A DNA stretch of 64,000 bases, taken from NCBI RefSeq assembly GCF_004362715.1, contig NZ_SNYC01000007.1, positions 186,001 through 250,000 on the forward strand, given 5' to 3'. The translations under genes were made by a program, and so were the position numbers. Positions 26,674 through 35,215 of this stretch are shown piece by piece; position 1 is the first letter of the stretch; every line of letters starts with the position of its first letter. The stretch is from Pedobacter metabolipauper. Lineage in GTDB: Bacteria; Bacteroidota; Bacteroidia; Sphingobacteriales; Sphingobacteriaceae. Below the pieces are notes generated by a model. The model saw only the letters and a list, made by a program, of their open reading frames with translations. It was not told the origin of the DNA and ran no database searches.

Positions 26674-27624
26674 ATGTTAAACAGAAGGCACTTAAGAATT
26701 AAAGCTCTGCAAAATATTTTTGCTTGGCACATGACAGACAAAAGAGATTTGACTTCCTCAAAGAAGGCACTCATGGAAAGTATTGACAATGTATATGAAA
26801 TGTACATTTGGATGCTTTCTCTATTGGTTGAAGTCACAGAATACACCGGGATCGATGCAACCGAAAGGGCTAATAAGCATTTGCCAACAGCAGAGGATCT
26901 AAATCCTAACCTCAAACTGCTTAATAACAAATTTGCGGTAGTACTTAAGCAAAATCCTGAGTTCATCTCTGCGGTTCACAAATACAGGATCAACTGGATG
27001 TCTGATCCGGAATTTGTGAAAACAATCTTTAACACGTTAAAGGTTACACCAGAATACATCGCCTACCTGGCTGATGAAGATAATAGCCTGGAAGAGTCTA
27101 AGAACATCATTAAATATGTTTTTAGAAAGGTTATTCTTAAAAGCCATAACATTATCCAGGTATTTGAAGACAAATTTATCAACTGGTCTGTTGATAAAGA
27201 AGTGATGCAGGGAATGGTGGCCAAAACACTTAAAAATTTCACTTCAGAAGATCCGTTAAGAAATAAACTTACCCCAATAAGCCCGGACTGGGATGAGGAT
27301 AGCAAATTTGTACAGGACCTTTTTATCTACACCCTTAAAAACGATAAGGAATACCAGGGATATATTGCTGAGCGTACCAAAAACTGGGAGTCTGAGCGTA
27401 TTGCATTAATGGATACCATTTTAATGAAAATGGCCATTTGTGAACTCTTAAACTTCCCATCCATACCGGTTAAAGTTACCATCAATGAATACCTGGACCT
27501 TTCAAAAGATTACAGCACACCGAAAAGTAATTCATTTATTAACGGTATCCTGGACAAGATCATGGGCGATCTTAAAAGAACAAAAAGCATCACAAAAATT
27601 GGTCGCGGACTTATAGAAGAATAA
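26674..27624 (+). CDS. nusB: Transcription antitermination factor NusB (long Bacteroidota form)
   Basis: 316 residues, about twice the length of E. coli NusB. Start MLNRRHLRIKALQNIFAW is the NusB helix 1 signature. The C-terminal part (about 215-310) is the helical NusB fold with WESERIALMDTILMKMAICE and INEYLDLSKDYS, followed by SFINGILDKI. The region between is an extra helical insert found in Bacteroidota homologues. It binds NusE/S10 and boxA RNA during rRNA transcription. It heads the conserved run nusB-DUF1573-yajC, with 5 bp to the next gene. Confidence 0.92.
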   Translation: MLNRRHLRIKALQNIFAWHMTDKRDLTSSKKALMESIDNVYEMYIWMLSLLVEVTEYTGIDATERANKHLPTAEDLNPNLKLLNNKFAVVLKQNPEFISAVHKYRINWMSDPEFVKTIFNTLKVTPEYIAYLADEDNSLEESKNIIKYVFRKVILKSHNIIQVFEDKFINWSVDKEVMQGMVAKTLKNFTSEDPLRNKLTPISPDWDEDSKFVQDLFIYTLKNDKEYQGYIAERTKNWESERIALMDTILMKMAICELLNFPSIPVKVTINEYLDLSKDYSTPKSNSFINGILDKIMGDLKRTKSITKIGRGLIEE

Positions 27625-27629
27625 CAATT

Positions 27630-28082
27630 ATGAAACGAATCCTCTTAATGGTACTGGTTGCTGCTACATTTGCATCATGCCAGCAGAAAAAAACAGAAAA
27701 CGCGTCTGCATTAACATCAGACACGGCCTTAAATCAACCGGCAGCACAATCTTCTGTTCCCGCAACAGATGCACCGGTAATTGTATTTGAGAAAACGAGT
27801 TATGATTTTGGTAAAATAGCACGTGGAGAGAAAGTTTATTACAGCTATAAATTTACCAATACCGGTAAAAGCCCTTTAATCATTACAAACGCTGAAGCAA
27901 CTTGTGGCTGTACCATTCCTGAAATTCCTAAAGAACCAATTAAACCAGGTGCACAGGGTGAGATCAAAGTGGTATTTGATAGCACCAGCAAAATGGGTTT
28001 ACAGGATAAAGTGGTTACCATCACTTCTAATGCTGCAGAACCGATGACGCAGGTACACTTAACCGGAGAGGTTACAGAATAA
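27630..28082 (+). CDS. DUF1573 lipoprotein
   Basis: 150 residues. Lipoprotein signal ending TFASC (Cys at 17), then a threonine/alanine-rich linker. A DUF1573 immunoglobulin-like domain of about 100 residues follows: SYDFGKIARGEKVYYSYKF, then TNTGKSPLIITNAEATCGCT. CGC at the domain centre is the family mark. The fold resembles ASPM/SPD-2/Hydin domains. It is a periplasmic lipoprotein of unknown role, kept beside nusB and yajC across the phylum. 19 bp separate it from yajC. Confidence 0.9.
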   Translation: MKRILLMVLVAATFASCQQKKTENASALTSDTALNQPAAQSSVPATDAPVIVFEKTSYDFGKIARGEKVYYSYKFTNTGKSPLIITNAEATCGCTIPEIPKEPIKPGAQGEIKVVFDSTSKMGLQDKVVTITSNAAEPMTQVHLTGEVTE

Positions 28083-28101
28083 TAAATATATAAATAACAA
28101 T

Positions 28102-28449
28102 ATGATGTCAACAGTAATCTTACAGGCTGCCGCAGGTAGCAGCAATATGTTAACAACCCTGATCCCTATGGTTTTAATCATGGTGGTGTTTTATTTTTTC
28201 ATGATCAGACCACAGGTTAAAAAAGCCAAAGACCATAAAAAATTGGTTGAAGATTTGAAAAAAGGGGATAAAATAGTAACTACAGCCGGTATTCATGGCA
28301 GAATTGCAGATATGAATGAAACTACCTTTTTAATCGAAGTTGAAGGCGGTACTAAGATCCGGTTTGATAAATCTGCAGTTTCTGTAGATGCAACCAAAGC
28401 AGCAGTTCCTGCTCCGAAGGTTGAAAAGATCGATACTACAAAGGCATAG
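28102..28449 (+). CDS. yajC: Preprotein translocase subunit YajC
   Basis: 115 residues: one N-terminal transmembrane helix (about 14-35, TTLIPMVLIMVVFYFFMIRP) followed by the basic QVKKAKDHKKLVEDLKKGDK and the small beta domain with VVTTAGIHGRI-type motif (here IVTTAGIHGRIADMNE). It joins SecDF, which in this window is encoded at 43428, in helping Sec-dependent export. ATG at 28102 or 28105 are both possible starts. A strong terminator follows the gene. Confidence 0.93.
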   Translation: MMSTVILQAAAGSSNMLTTLIPMVLIMVVFYFFMIRPQVKKAKDHKKLVEDLKKGDKIVTTAGIHGRIADMNETTFLIEVEGGTKIRFDKSAVSVDATKAAVPAPKVEKIDTTKA

Positions 28450-28468
28450 TTCACCGCGAATGATCTTT

Positions 28469-28500
28469 AAAAGCCGCTCTATATTTGGAGCGGCTTTTTT
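28469..28500 (+). terminator. Terminator after yajC
   Basis: 11-bp perfect stem AAAAGCCGCTC/GAGCGGCTTTT with an 8-nt loop and a T run. Confidence 0.9.
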
Positions 28501-28507
28501 GTTTTAG

Positions 28508-28515
28508 TAAGTTTG
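28508..28515 (+). promoter_or_regulatory. Predicted -7 box (TAAGTTTG) for ybbR-coaE operon
   Basis: Exact TAnnTTTG match right after the yajC terminator and 16 bp before the ATG at 28531. A TTTG lies 20 bp upstream, inside the terminator loop. Confidence 0.6.
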
Positions 28516-28530
28516 CTTACTTTACAGCCC

Positions 28531-29478
28531 ATGCCGTTTATAAAACTTACAAAAATAGAACGAAAGCGTTTCCTTGTTTTAATTACCTGTTTATTAATGG
28601 CAATTGGAGCATGGTTGTTTATGGCGTTGAACAACAAATACGTCTATACGGCTAAAACAGTATTGGTCTACAAGAATTTCCCCCAAAAACGAGCATTTCA
28701 TGCCTTGCAGTCAGATACAGTAGATCTGCAGGTGGAAGGAACAGGATGGCAGCTGCTCTTTGCCAGGTTAAGGGTAAAACCACAATCTATTACCATCGGA
28801 CTGGAAAAGCTAAATACCCGGAATTTTATCCTTTTCTCCGAACAGCTTTATGGCGTTAACAACCAGCTGGAAACGTCGCAAAAGATTATATCCGTAAAAC
28901 CCGATACCCTTTATTTCGATTTCTCTGAAAGAACCGTGAAGCGTGTTCCGGTAAAGCTGGTTTCTAACCTGAGCTTTGTTAAACAATATGGCATTGCAAA
29001 TAAAGTAGAGATCATACCGAGCTATGTTACCCTATCTGGCCCAGAACAGGAACTTAAACAGATCCATGAATGGCCTACGGATACCCTGAAGCTGTCAAAC
29101 ATTCAAAACACACCGGTTACCAGGATTGCAATGGCCCAGAACAAGATGAAGAATGTCAGCATTTTTCCTACCAGTGCAGAGGTAAAGGTCCCGGTAGATG
29201 AGTTTACAGAAAAGACCATTGAACTTCCGCTCCGGATTGTAAATAATAAGGAATATTATAACATCAAATTATATCCAAAGAAAGTTAAGATCACCTTCCT
29301 GGTTGCATTGTCAAAATACCAGCAGATCAATGAAGATTTTATAGAACTGCATGTAGATCTTAATGAATGGAAATTACTTAACCACAATAAATTGAGCGTT
29401 AAAATAACCAGATTTCCTGAGTATTGTAAACTGGTTAAGCTGGTTCCTGAGAAAATTGATTTTATTATTGAGCGCTGA
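28531..29478 (+). CDS. YbbR-like domain protein (CdaR-type), membrane-anchored
   Basis: 315 residues from the ATG at 28531, which starts after the predicted promoter. One N-terminal transmembrane helix (about 15-33, LVLITCLLMAIGAWLFMAL) anchors an extracytoplasmic region with YbbR-like repeats (FSERTVKRVPVKLV; YVTLSGPEQELKQI; DEFTEKTIELPLRIV). In Firmicutes the YbbR protein CdaR regulates the di-adenylate cyclase; in Bacteroidota it lies with coaE and the role is unproven. It overlaps coaE by one base (TGATG). Confidence 0.83.
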   Translation: MPFIKLTKIERKRFLVLITCLLMAIGAWLFMALNNKYVYTAKTVLVYKNFPQKRAFHALQSDTVDLQVEGTGWQLLFARLRVKPQSITIGLEKLNTRNFILFSEQLYGVNNQLETSQKIISVKPDTLYFDFSERTVKRVPVKLVSNLSFVKQYGIANKVEIIPSYVTLSGPEQELKQIHEWPTDTLKLSNIQNTPVTRIAMAQNKMKNVSIFPTSAEVKVPVDEFTEKTIELPLRIVNNKEYYNIKLYPKKVKITFLVALSKYQQINEDFIELHVDLNEWKLLNHNKLSVKITRFPEYCKLVKLVPEKIDFIIER

Positions 29479-30074
29479 TGTTAAAGATAGGGATTACAGG
29501 AGGGATAGGCAGCGGCAAGACTACCGTATGCAGGATTTTTGAAACATTGGGAATCCCCGTGTTTTATGCGGATACCGTTGCCAAACAGATCATGGTAGAG
29601 GACGCCATCCTGATTGAAGGAATTAAAAGCACTTTTGGACCAGAGAGCTATACCACAGATAGCCTGTTAAATAATAAACACATTGCTGCAATTGTATTTA
29701 ACAATGCAGAAGAGCTGGCTAAACTAAACGCGCTGGTTCACCCCGCAGTTTTTAGGGCATTTGATACCTGGGTTGAGAAACTGCCCGGTGGCATACCCTA
29801 TATTCTCAAAGAAGCAGCACTGCTTTTTGAAAGCGGTTCCTATAAACTGTGCGATAAAAGTATCCTGGTTACTGCTCCGGTTGAATTAAAGCTGCAGCGT
29901 GTAATGGAACGGGATACGGTAACCACTGAACAGGTTAAAGCCCGCATGGATAAACAATTTTCTGATGAGATTAAGCAAAATATGGCTGACTATCTGATCA
30001 CGAACAACGAAACAGAATCACTGATCCTCCAGGTTTTGGAGCTGCATCAGGCATTTCTAAAAATAAACCCTTAA
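29478..30074 (+). CDS. coaE: Dephospho-CoA kinase
   Basis: 198 residues. Last step of coenzyme A synthesis: phosphorylates the ribose 3'-hydroxyl of dephospho-CoA with ATP. P-loop GGIGSGKTT at residues 8-16; LGIPVFYADTVAK carries the conserved Asp of the substrate pocket; ALLFESG and the LID-like RVMERDTVTTEQVKARM follow. Translationally coupled with the YbbR gene before it and, through a one-base overlap, with the exonuclease gene after it. Confidence 0.95.
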   Translation: MLKIGITGGIGSGKTTVCRIFETLGIPVFYADTVAKQIMVEDAILIEGIKSTFGPESYTTDSLLNNKHIAAIVFNNAEELAKLNALVHPAVFRAFDTWVEKLPGGIPYILKEAALLFESGSYKLCDKSILVTAPVELKLQRVMERDTVTTEQVKARMDKQFSDEIKQNMADYLITNNETESLILQVLELHQAFLKINP

Positions 30075-31015
30075 TGATATTAGATGATTTTATTGTGATC
30101 GATAAGACCGGTCTGTTCTGCAGGTACGGTGATTTTTATCTTGATCCTAAAGAAGCCGTTAAAAATGCAGTGATCTCCCATGCCCATGGTGATCATGCCA
30201 TTGGCGGAAATGTAAATGTATATTGTACCGAAGCTACTTCCTTATTTATGCTGCACCGGTATAAGAAATTCGCAGCAGGCGAATTTAATATCAAAAAGTA
30301 TAACAGCGCTTTTGAGGTTAACGGGGTAAAGATCACATTTGTTCCAGCCGGACATATATTAGGCTCGGCAATGGTTTTAATGGAGTATCAGGGTGTTAAA
30401 TACCTGTATACCGGTGATTATAAGTTGCAGCCCGATAAAACCTGTGAACCCATTGAATTTGTGGAAGCCGATGTGCTGATTACAGAAACTACCTTTGCAG
30501 ATCCTGCAACACAGCATCCCAATGCTGAAGAAGAAATCAGCAAGCTAAATACCACAACAACCAACATCATGCTCGGTGCGTATTCGCTTGGTAAATGTCA
30601 GAGGTTGATTAGTTTAATAAATGACCATTGTATAGAAAAAAGGATATTGCTGCATCACAGCATGGTTCCATTTGTAAAAATATATGAACAGATGGGGGTC
30701 AGCTTAGGAAAGTATGAAGTGTACGATCGAAAAGTGATGAAAAATAACCTTACCGGGATGATTTATATGGTTCCCCCTATGGTTTTTCGTAGCTATTTTA
30801 AGGCAATTAATGTAATTCGGGTATTTGCTACGGGTTGGAAACATTTACAGAATAATCATGAAATTCAATTGTATATCTCTGATCATGCAGATTGGAATGA
30901 TATCATTTTAACTATACAAAAGGTGAATCCACAACAAGTTTGGACCAATCATGGCAACGGTTTACAATTAAAAAATTATTACGAAAAAAGTTTGGTAGTT
31001 AAATTGCTTAACTAA
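30074..31015 (+). CDS. Metallo-beta-lactamase-fold exonuclease
   Basis: 313 residues. Metal-binding motif HAHGDHA has His36, His38, Asp40 and His41; further conserved parts are PAGHILGSAMV, YTGDYK and SDHADW near the end. This pattern belongs to the beta-CASP-like MBL nucleases related to SNM1/Artemis and the ligase-associated exonuclease group. In many genomes the relative lies beside an ATP-dependent DNA ligase; none is present here. DNA or RNA processing is likely but not decided by the sequence. It overlaps coaE by one base and precedes a DUF5522 gene by one base. Confidence 0.82.
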   Translation: MILDDFIVIDKTGLFCRYGDFYLDPKEAVKNAVISHAHGDHAIGGNVNVYCTEATSLFMLHRYKKFAAGEFNIKKYNSAFEVNGVKITFVPAGHILGSAMVLMEYQGVKYLYTGDYKLQPDKTCEPIEFVEADVLITETTFADPATQHPNAEEEISKLNTTTTNIMLGAYSLGKCQRLISLINDHCIEKRILLHHSMVPFVKIYEQMGVSLGKYEVYDRKVMKNNLTGMIYMVPPMVFRSYFKAINVIRVFATGWKHLQNNHEIQLYISDHADWNDIILTIQKVNPQQVWTNHGNGLQLKNYYEKSLVVKLLN

Positions 31016-31016
31016 C

Positions 31017-31172
31017 ATGGAACAGGGTATTGACTACTATTTCAATGAAGATGGACTAATGGTCTTTACAGAAGCCTACCATCTGAAACGTGGCCATTGC
31101 TGCAAGAATAAATGCAGGCATTGTCCATGGAAATATGGTAAACCCAAGCCAAAAGACACCAATAAAAAATAA
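31017..31172 (+). CDS. DUF5522 family small cysteine-rich protein, 51 aa
   Basis: A short gene (ATG at 31017, TAA at 31170) starting one base after the exonuclease stop. The product (EGFT-like start, then YHLKRGHCCKNKCRHCPW) has the DUF5522 pattern: CC-x3-C-x2-CP at Cys28, Cys29, Cys33, Cys36. Four clustered Cys with neighbouring His suggest a metal site, probably zinc or an iron-sulfur centre. The basic tail KPKPKDTNKK ends the protein. Function is unknown. The tight spacing puts it in the coaE operon. Confidence 0.8.
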   Translation: MEQGIDYYFNEDGLMVFTEAYHLKRGHCCKNKCRHCPWKYGKPKPKDTNKK

Positions 31173-31185
31173 TTAACGTTGAGAT

Positions 31186-31635
31186 ATGCAGTTGCAGAAA
31201 GAAATTAAGATTGCGAGGTTTGAAAGCGTGCACCAACAAGCTATTGTTAATGTATTTTACACCTATGGATGGTGTAGCGATAAGATGAAGCAAACCATGA
31301 CACCTTATGACATTACCACCCAACAGTTTAACGTTCTGAGAATATTGAGGGGACAGTATCCCAATCCGACTACCATTAGCGAACTTAAGTCCAGAATGCT
31401 CGATAAAATGTGTGATGCATCAAGAATTGTTGATCGCCTGGTACAGAAAGGACTGGTTGTTAAAGACAGCAACGAATCTGATAAACGCGCAGTAGACATC
31501 ATGATCAGTAAAAAGGGACTCTCATTGCTGGATAAAATAGACAATGAAGTAAATATATCCAGCCTCATCTCTTCCAATCTAACAGAAAATGAAGCAATGG
31601 AATTAAACCTGCTACTGGATAAATTGAGGGGTTAA
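31186..31635 (+). CDS. MarR-family transcriptional regulator
   Basis: 149 residues. Winged-helix MarR fold: ITTQQFNVLRILRGQYPNPTTISELKSRMLDKMCDASRIVDRLVQ is helix 3/recognition helix and wing lead-in (quoted in part: TTISELKSRMLDK), then GLVVKDSNESDKRAVDIMIS forms the wing. C-terminal helices dimerise. It would repress or activate nearby or distant genes in response to a small ligand; no inverted-repeat operator is obvious next to it. It is the last gene of the operon and its 3' end overlaps the convergent ZIP gene by 4 bp. Confidence 0.9.
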   Translation: MQLQKEIKIARFESVHQQAIVNVFYTYGWCSDKMKQTMTPYDITTQQFNVLRILRGQYPNPTTISELKSRMLDKMCDASRIVDRLVQKGLVVKDSNESDKRAVDIMISKKGLSLLDKIDNEVNISSLISSNLTENEAMELNLLLDKLRG

Positions 31636-32357
31636 TGCGCGTGACCGGATGTAAAATATCCAATGAGTGCAATGGATATACCACACAATACAGCAACCAT
31701 TTTGCGTTTCGATACCTTATGATCTACACTGGATTCAAATAAGATCGTGGTAGAGATATGAAGGAATATACCAATTACGATACCCATCATCCGGTTAAAA
31801 TACTCTTCAACCCCACCAATGCTTCCATTACTGATCCCATAGCTCAGGTAAAAACCAAGCGGGGCCATAACGGCAAATATTCCGATGTACAATACGATAT
31901 TGCGTTTCTTGAAACCGTTTTGCATCAATATGCTGGCTAATGCGAAAGCTGCAGGTATGTGATGCAGCGAGATGCCGAAAATGAGCGCATTGTGCTGGTC
32001 CTTTGCAAGCGGCATGCCTTCAAGAAATGCATGAAGGCATAGACTAATCATAATGCCATAAGGAAAAACAGTTGTTTCGTGGTGCTTATGGATGTGTCCA
32101 TGCTCTACCCCCTCAGAAAATTGTTCCAGGAATATTTGAAGCAGAAAACCAATCAGGATAAACACACCAATTTCCTGGTGCTCTGCGCCATGGTAAGCAT
32201 CAGGTATTAAATGCAGTACCGTGATGGCAAATAAATAAGCCCCACTAAAGGATAAAATCAGTTTTAGCAGCTGTGACTTGTCACTTTTTACCAGGAAGAT
32301 TGCCGAGCCCCCCAGGAATGCACTAAAAAATAAGATGAATATCTTCCAAATTTCCAT
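31632..32357 (-). CDS. ZIP-family metal transporter
   Basis: 241 residues, eight predicted transmembrane helices. A histidine-rich loop HGHIHKHHE lies between helices and ISLHHIPAAFALA plus LHAFLEGMPL are the metal-channel helices 4 and 5 of ZIP transporters, with His and Glu in the expected places. Expected to import zinc, iron or manganese. It shares one base with the PAP2 gene upstream, so the three leftward genes here are translationally linked. Confidence 0.88.
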   Translation of the reverse strand: MEIWKIFILFFSAFLGGSAIFLVKSDKSQLLKLILSFSGAYLFAITVLHLIPDAYHGAEHQEIGVFILIGFLLQIFLEQFSEGVEHGHIHKHHETTVFPYGIMISLCLHAFLEGMPLAKDQHNALIFGISLHHIPAAFALASILMQNGFKKRNIVLYIGIFAVMAPLGFYLSYGISNGSIGGVEEYFNRMMGIVIGIFLHISTTILFESSVDHKVSKRKMVAVLCGISIALIGYFTSGHAH

Positions 32358-32920
32358 TATAGTTGTGGTTGTAGTTTTTTATAGATTTTTGAAGTAGTTA
32401 AGCCGATCAGTGTACCCAGTATGGCACCCGCCATGGTATCAACAGGGTAGTGGACACCCACATAAACTTGTGAAAAGGAAATGATAAATGCCCATAGTAG
32501 TGCGATAGGTAAGATGGGTTTCCATTTGTCATAAAATAAAAAGATTAAAAATACAGCAATTGCAAAGTGATTGGTTGCATGCGCAGAAGGGAAGCTGTAG
32601 CCGCTTCCGCATGGTACCCTGTGAATAATGTCCGTTGCAAGACTGATATCGTTGCAGGGTCTTATTCTTCCTGCTAATGGTTTGATCAGCCTTGATGCCA
32701 TCAGATCGCCGATCGCAAAGGTGACAAGCAGCATCCCCACAATATACCAGCCTTTTTTGCGGTATTCTATAAAACAGAAAACAACGATAAATAAATATAA
32801 CGGAGCCCAAAAATACCTGTTGCGCATTAAAGGTAACAGCCAGTCAAAAAAAGGATTGGAAAACCCGCGGTGGATCTTCAGAAAGAGTTCTGCATCAAAC
32901 TGCTGTAAACTCTCGATCAT
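32357..32920 (-). CDS. PAP2-family membrane phosphatase
   Basis: 187 residues, multi-pass. The phosphatase motifs are KPLAGRIRP (Lys80, Arg87), PSAH (His114) and SQVYVGVHYPVD (Ser150, His157, Asp161). In the third motif the usual Arg is Gln151; this substitution also appears in some Bacteroidota homologues as I recall, but I cannot verify it. A likely role is dephosphorylation of undecaprenyl diphosphate or another lipid phosphate. Start codon overlaps the methyltransferase stop by 4 bp. Confidence 0.87.
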   Translation of the reverse strand: MIESLQQFDAELFLKIHRGFSNPFFDWLLPLMRNRYFWAPLYLFIVVFCFIEYRKKGWYIVGMLLVTFAIGDLMASRLIKPLAGRIRPCNDISLATDIIHRVPCGSGYSFPSAHATNHFAIAVFLIFLFYDKWKPILPIALLWAFIISFSQVYVGVHYPVDTMAGAILGTLIGLTTSKIYKKLQPQL

Positions 32921-33648
32921 ACCTTTTTACAGATTAATAACAACCGGTCTGACTTTATTTCATCGTAATCATCCAGATTATAACTGCCAAATGTTTTTGT
33001 GATCTGAAGGCCGCTCTTTTCAAGCATCCGCTCAAAATCTGCTAAGGTAAAAGCCTGCACACGTTCTTCAAAAGCATGTGGCTTGCCCTTATGCTCAAAA
33101 TTGATGTGCTTGATGATCTTTCCCTCTGAAACAAACTTGTGGAGGTGAAACTCAATGCCGTCTACCGTTTTGATCTCCTGATGGGTTAGATTTTTAAGGA
33201 TCTTTTGCGTATTGAAATAATCGATTACCAATGTGCCATCAGCCTTAAGTCCTTTTCTAAAAGACTTGAATGCATTTACATGGTCCTTTTCTGTTTCAAA
33301 ATATCCAAAGCTGGTGAAAAGATTTAACGCAATGTCGAAATAATTGATGAAACACAATTTGCGCATATCGTGCACAAAGAAATGCAGGTTCTTTTGCTCA
33401 AACTGCTGTGCATACTTGATGCTTTGTTCTGAAAGATCAATGCCGGTTACGTCATATCCCTTTTTATTCATATATATGGCATGCCTGCCCCTGCCGCAGG
33501 CGATGTCTAAAATCCTGGAATCTGCAGTTGGTTTTAGCCAGGCTGATAAGTTATCAATTAAATACTCGGCTTCGGCGTCATTTCTTTGACTATATAGAAT
33601 GTGATAGAAAGGGGAATTAAACCAATATTGAAACCATTTTCGCTGCAT
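32917..33648 (-). CDS. Class I SAM-dependent methyltransferase
   Basis: 243 residues. Motif I is ILDIACGRGRHAIYM, with VTGIDLSEQSI as the acidic ribose-binding strand and FDIALNLFTSFGYF as motif IV. The N-terminus (WFNSPFYHILYSQRNDAEAE) fits the YcgJ/Methyltransf_25 type. Substrate cannot be told. It is the first gene of the leftward methyltransferase-PAP2-ZIP unit and diverges from glmM. Confidence 0.88.
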   Translation of the reverse strand: MQRKWFQYWFNSPFYHILYSQRNDAEAEYLIDNLSAWLKPTADSRILDIACGRGRHAIYMNKKGYDVTGIDLSEQSIKYAQQFEQKNLHFFVHDMRKLCFINYFDIALNLFTSFGYFETEKDHVNAFKSFRKGLKADGTLVIDYFNTQKILKNLTHQEIKTVDGIEFHLHKFVSEGKIIKHINFEHKGKPHAFEERVQAFTLADFERMLEKSGLQITKTFGSYNLDDYDEIKSDRLLLICKKV

Positions 33649-33777
33649 AGAGCCCGTATTTTGATGTTTTAGAAAAATACAAATATAGTATTTTGAACTG
33701 CATACGGCGGGATTAATTATCTCGTCACTGCATTTTTAAAACACAATGATTTTATTGATCCGCTAAGTTAAACACAC

Positions 33778-33805
33778 TTGTTTTGCTGTTTTTTTGTTAT
33801 TTTTG
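33778..33805 (+). promoter_or_regulatory. glmM promoter, TTG-N17-TATTTTTG
   Basis: TTG at 33778-33780 and TATTTTTG at 33798-33805 are separated by exactly 17 bp, the best match in the window to the Bacteroidota TTG-N17-TAnnTTTG promoter. Transcription would begin near 33811, after the upstream in-frame TTG, which supports the TTG start at 33823. Confidence 0.75.
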
Positions 33806-33822
33806 GAAAAAAACTGAATAAA

Positions 33823-35211
33823 TTGACATTAATAAAATCGATCTCCGGAATTAGGGGAACAATAGGCGGCGCAGCGGGTAATGGCTTAACCCCCATTGAT
33901 ATTGTGAAATTTACCGCTGCTTATGGCTCATGGGTAATCAGCAGAACATCTATTAAGAAAATTGTATTGGGCCGTGACGCAAGAATATCAGGCGAAATGG
34001 TGAATAACCTGGTCATCGGCACACTGCAGGGATTGGGTATTGAAGTGATTGACCTGGGCCTCTCTACCACGCCAACCGTAGAAATTGCGGTTCCATTGGA
34101 ACAGGCCGGGGGCGGTATTATCTTAACGGCAAGTCATAATCCGAAACAATGGAATGCGTTAAAGCTGTTGAATGAATCTGGTGAATTTATCAGTGACGAA
34201 GATGGGAAGGAGGTTCTTGATATTGCAGAACGTGCAGCATTTGAATTTGCTGATGTAGACCAGCTTGGAAAGGTAATTACTGATAATTCGTATTTGCAGA
34301 AACACATAGACAGTATCCTTGCCTTATCATTGGTTGATGTAGAAGCGATCAGGAACGCAAACTTTAAAATTGCTATTGACTGTGTAAACTCAACAGGCGG
34401 TATTTTTGTTCCTGCGCTGTTAAAGGCTTTAGGTGTGGAGACGGTATACGAACTCTACTGTGAACCCAATGGCCAGTTTCCGCATAACCCGGAACCTTTG
34501 CCTGAAAATTTAACAGAGATCGCAAAGCTGGTGCAAAGTAAGAATGCCGACCTGGGTATTGTAGTAGATCCGGATGTGGACCGTTTATGTTTCGTAAATG
34601 AAGATGGTACCATGTTTGGTGAAGAATATACGCTGGTAGCTGTTGCAGATTATGTTCTGAAAAATACACCGGGTAATTCGGTTTCGAACCTTTCTTCAAC
34701 ACGGGCATTGAGAGATGTAACCGAGAAAGCGGGTGGAATATATAATGCGGCTGCAGTAGGTGAGGTTAATGTAGTGAATAAAATGAAAGCTACCCAGGCC
34801 ATTATTGGCGGTGAAGGTAACGGAGGGATCATCTATCCGGAATCACATTACGGTCGCGATGCATTGGTAGGGATTGCATTATTTTTAACCCATCTGGCAA
34901 AATTTGGTAAATCCATCTCTTTGTTAAGAAGCAGCTACCCTGAATATTATATTTCTAAGAATAAAATTACACTGACACCAGAGATGGATATTGATGCACT
35001 GCTGATCAAAGTTCAGGAAAAATATAAAAGCCAGCCAAACAGTACCATCGATGGTTTGAAAATTGAATTCGATAAAGAATGGGTTCACCTGCGCAGATCT
35101 AATACAGAGCCGATCATCCGCATTTACAGCGAAGCCGGTAGTGAAACTGTGGCAGAGAACCTGGCCTCAAAAATTATATCAGATATCAAAGAAATTTTAA
35201 AATTGAATTAA
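33823..35211 (+). CDS. glmM: Phosphoglucosamine mutase
   Basis: 462 residues from a TTG start (MTLIKSISGIRGTIGG), the usual N-terminus and length for Bacteroidota GlmM. The phosphoserine loop is TASHNPKQWNALK, the metal loop DPDVDR, and the C-terminal phosphate-binding motif RRSNTEPIIR. It interconverts glucosamine-6-phosphate and glucosamine-1-phosphate for peptidoglycan and LPS precursors. Only 4 bp separate it from the cysteine desulfurase gene. Confidence 0.9.
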   Translation: MTLIKSISGIRGTIGGAAGNGLTPIDIVKFTAAYGSWVISRTSIKKIVLGRDARISGEMVNNLVIGTLQGLGIEVIDLGLSTTPTVEIAVPLEQAGGGIILTASHNPKQWNALKLLNESGEFISDEDGKEVLDIAERAAFEFADVDQLGKVITDNSYLQKHIDSILALSLVDVEAIRNANFKIAIDCVNSTGGIFVPALLKALGVETVYELYCEPNGQFPHNPEPLPENLTEIAKLVQSKNADLGIVVDPDVDRLCFVNEDGTMFGEEYTLVAVADYVLKNTPGNSVSNLSSTRALRDVTEKAGGIYNAAAVGEVNVVNKMKATQAIIGGEGNGGIIYPESHYGRDALVGIALFLTHLAKFGKSISLLRSSYPEYYISKNKITLTPEMDIDALLIKVQEKYKSQPNSTIDGLKIEFDKEWVHLRRSNTEPIIRIYSEAGSETVAENLASKIISDIKEILKLN

Positions 35212-35215
35212 GAAG

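Noticed and set aside
33778..33822. Upstream TTG start for glmM
   Set aside because: It lies in the -33 element of the promoter; the family N-terminus begins at the TTG at 33823.
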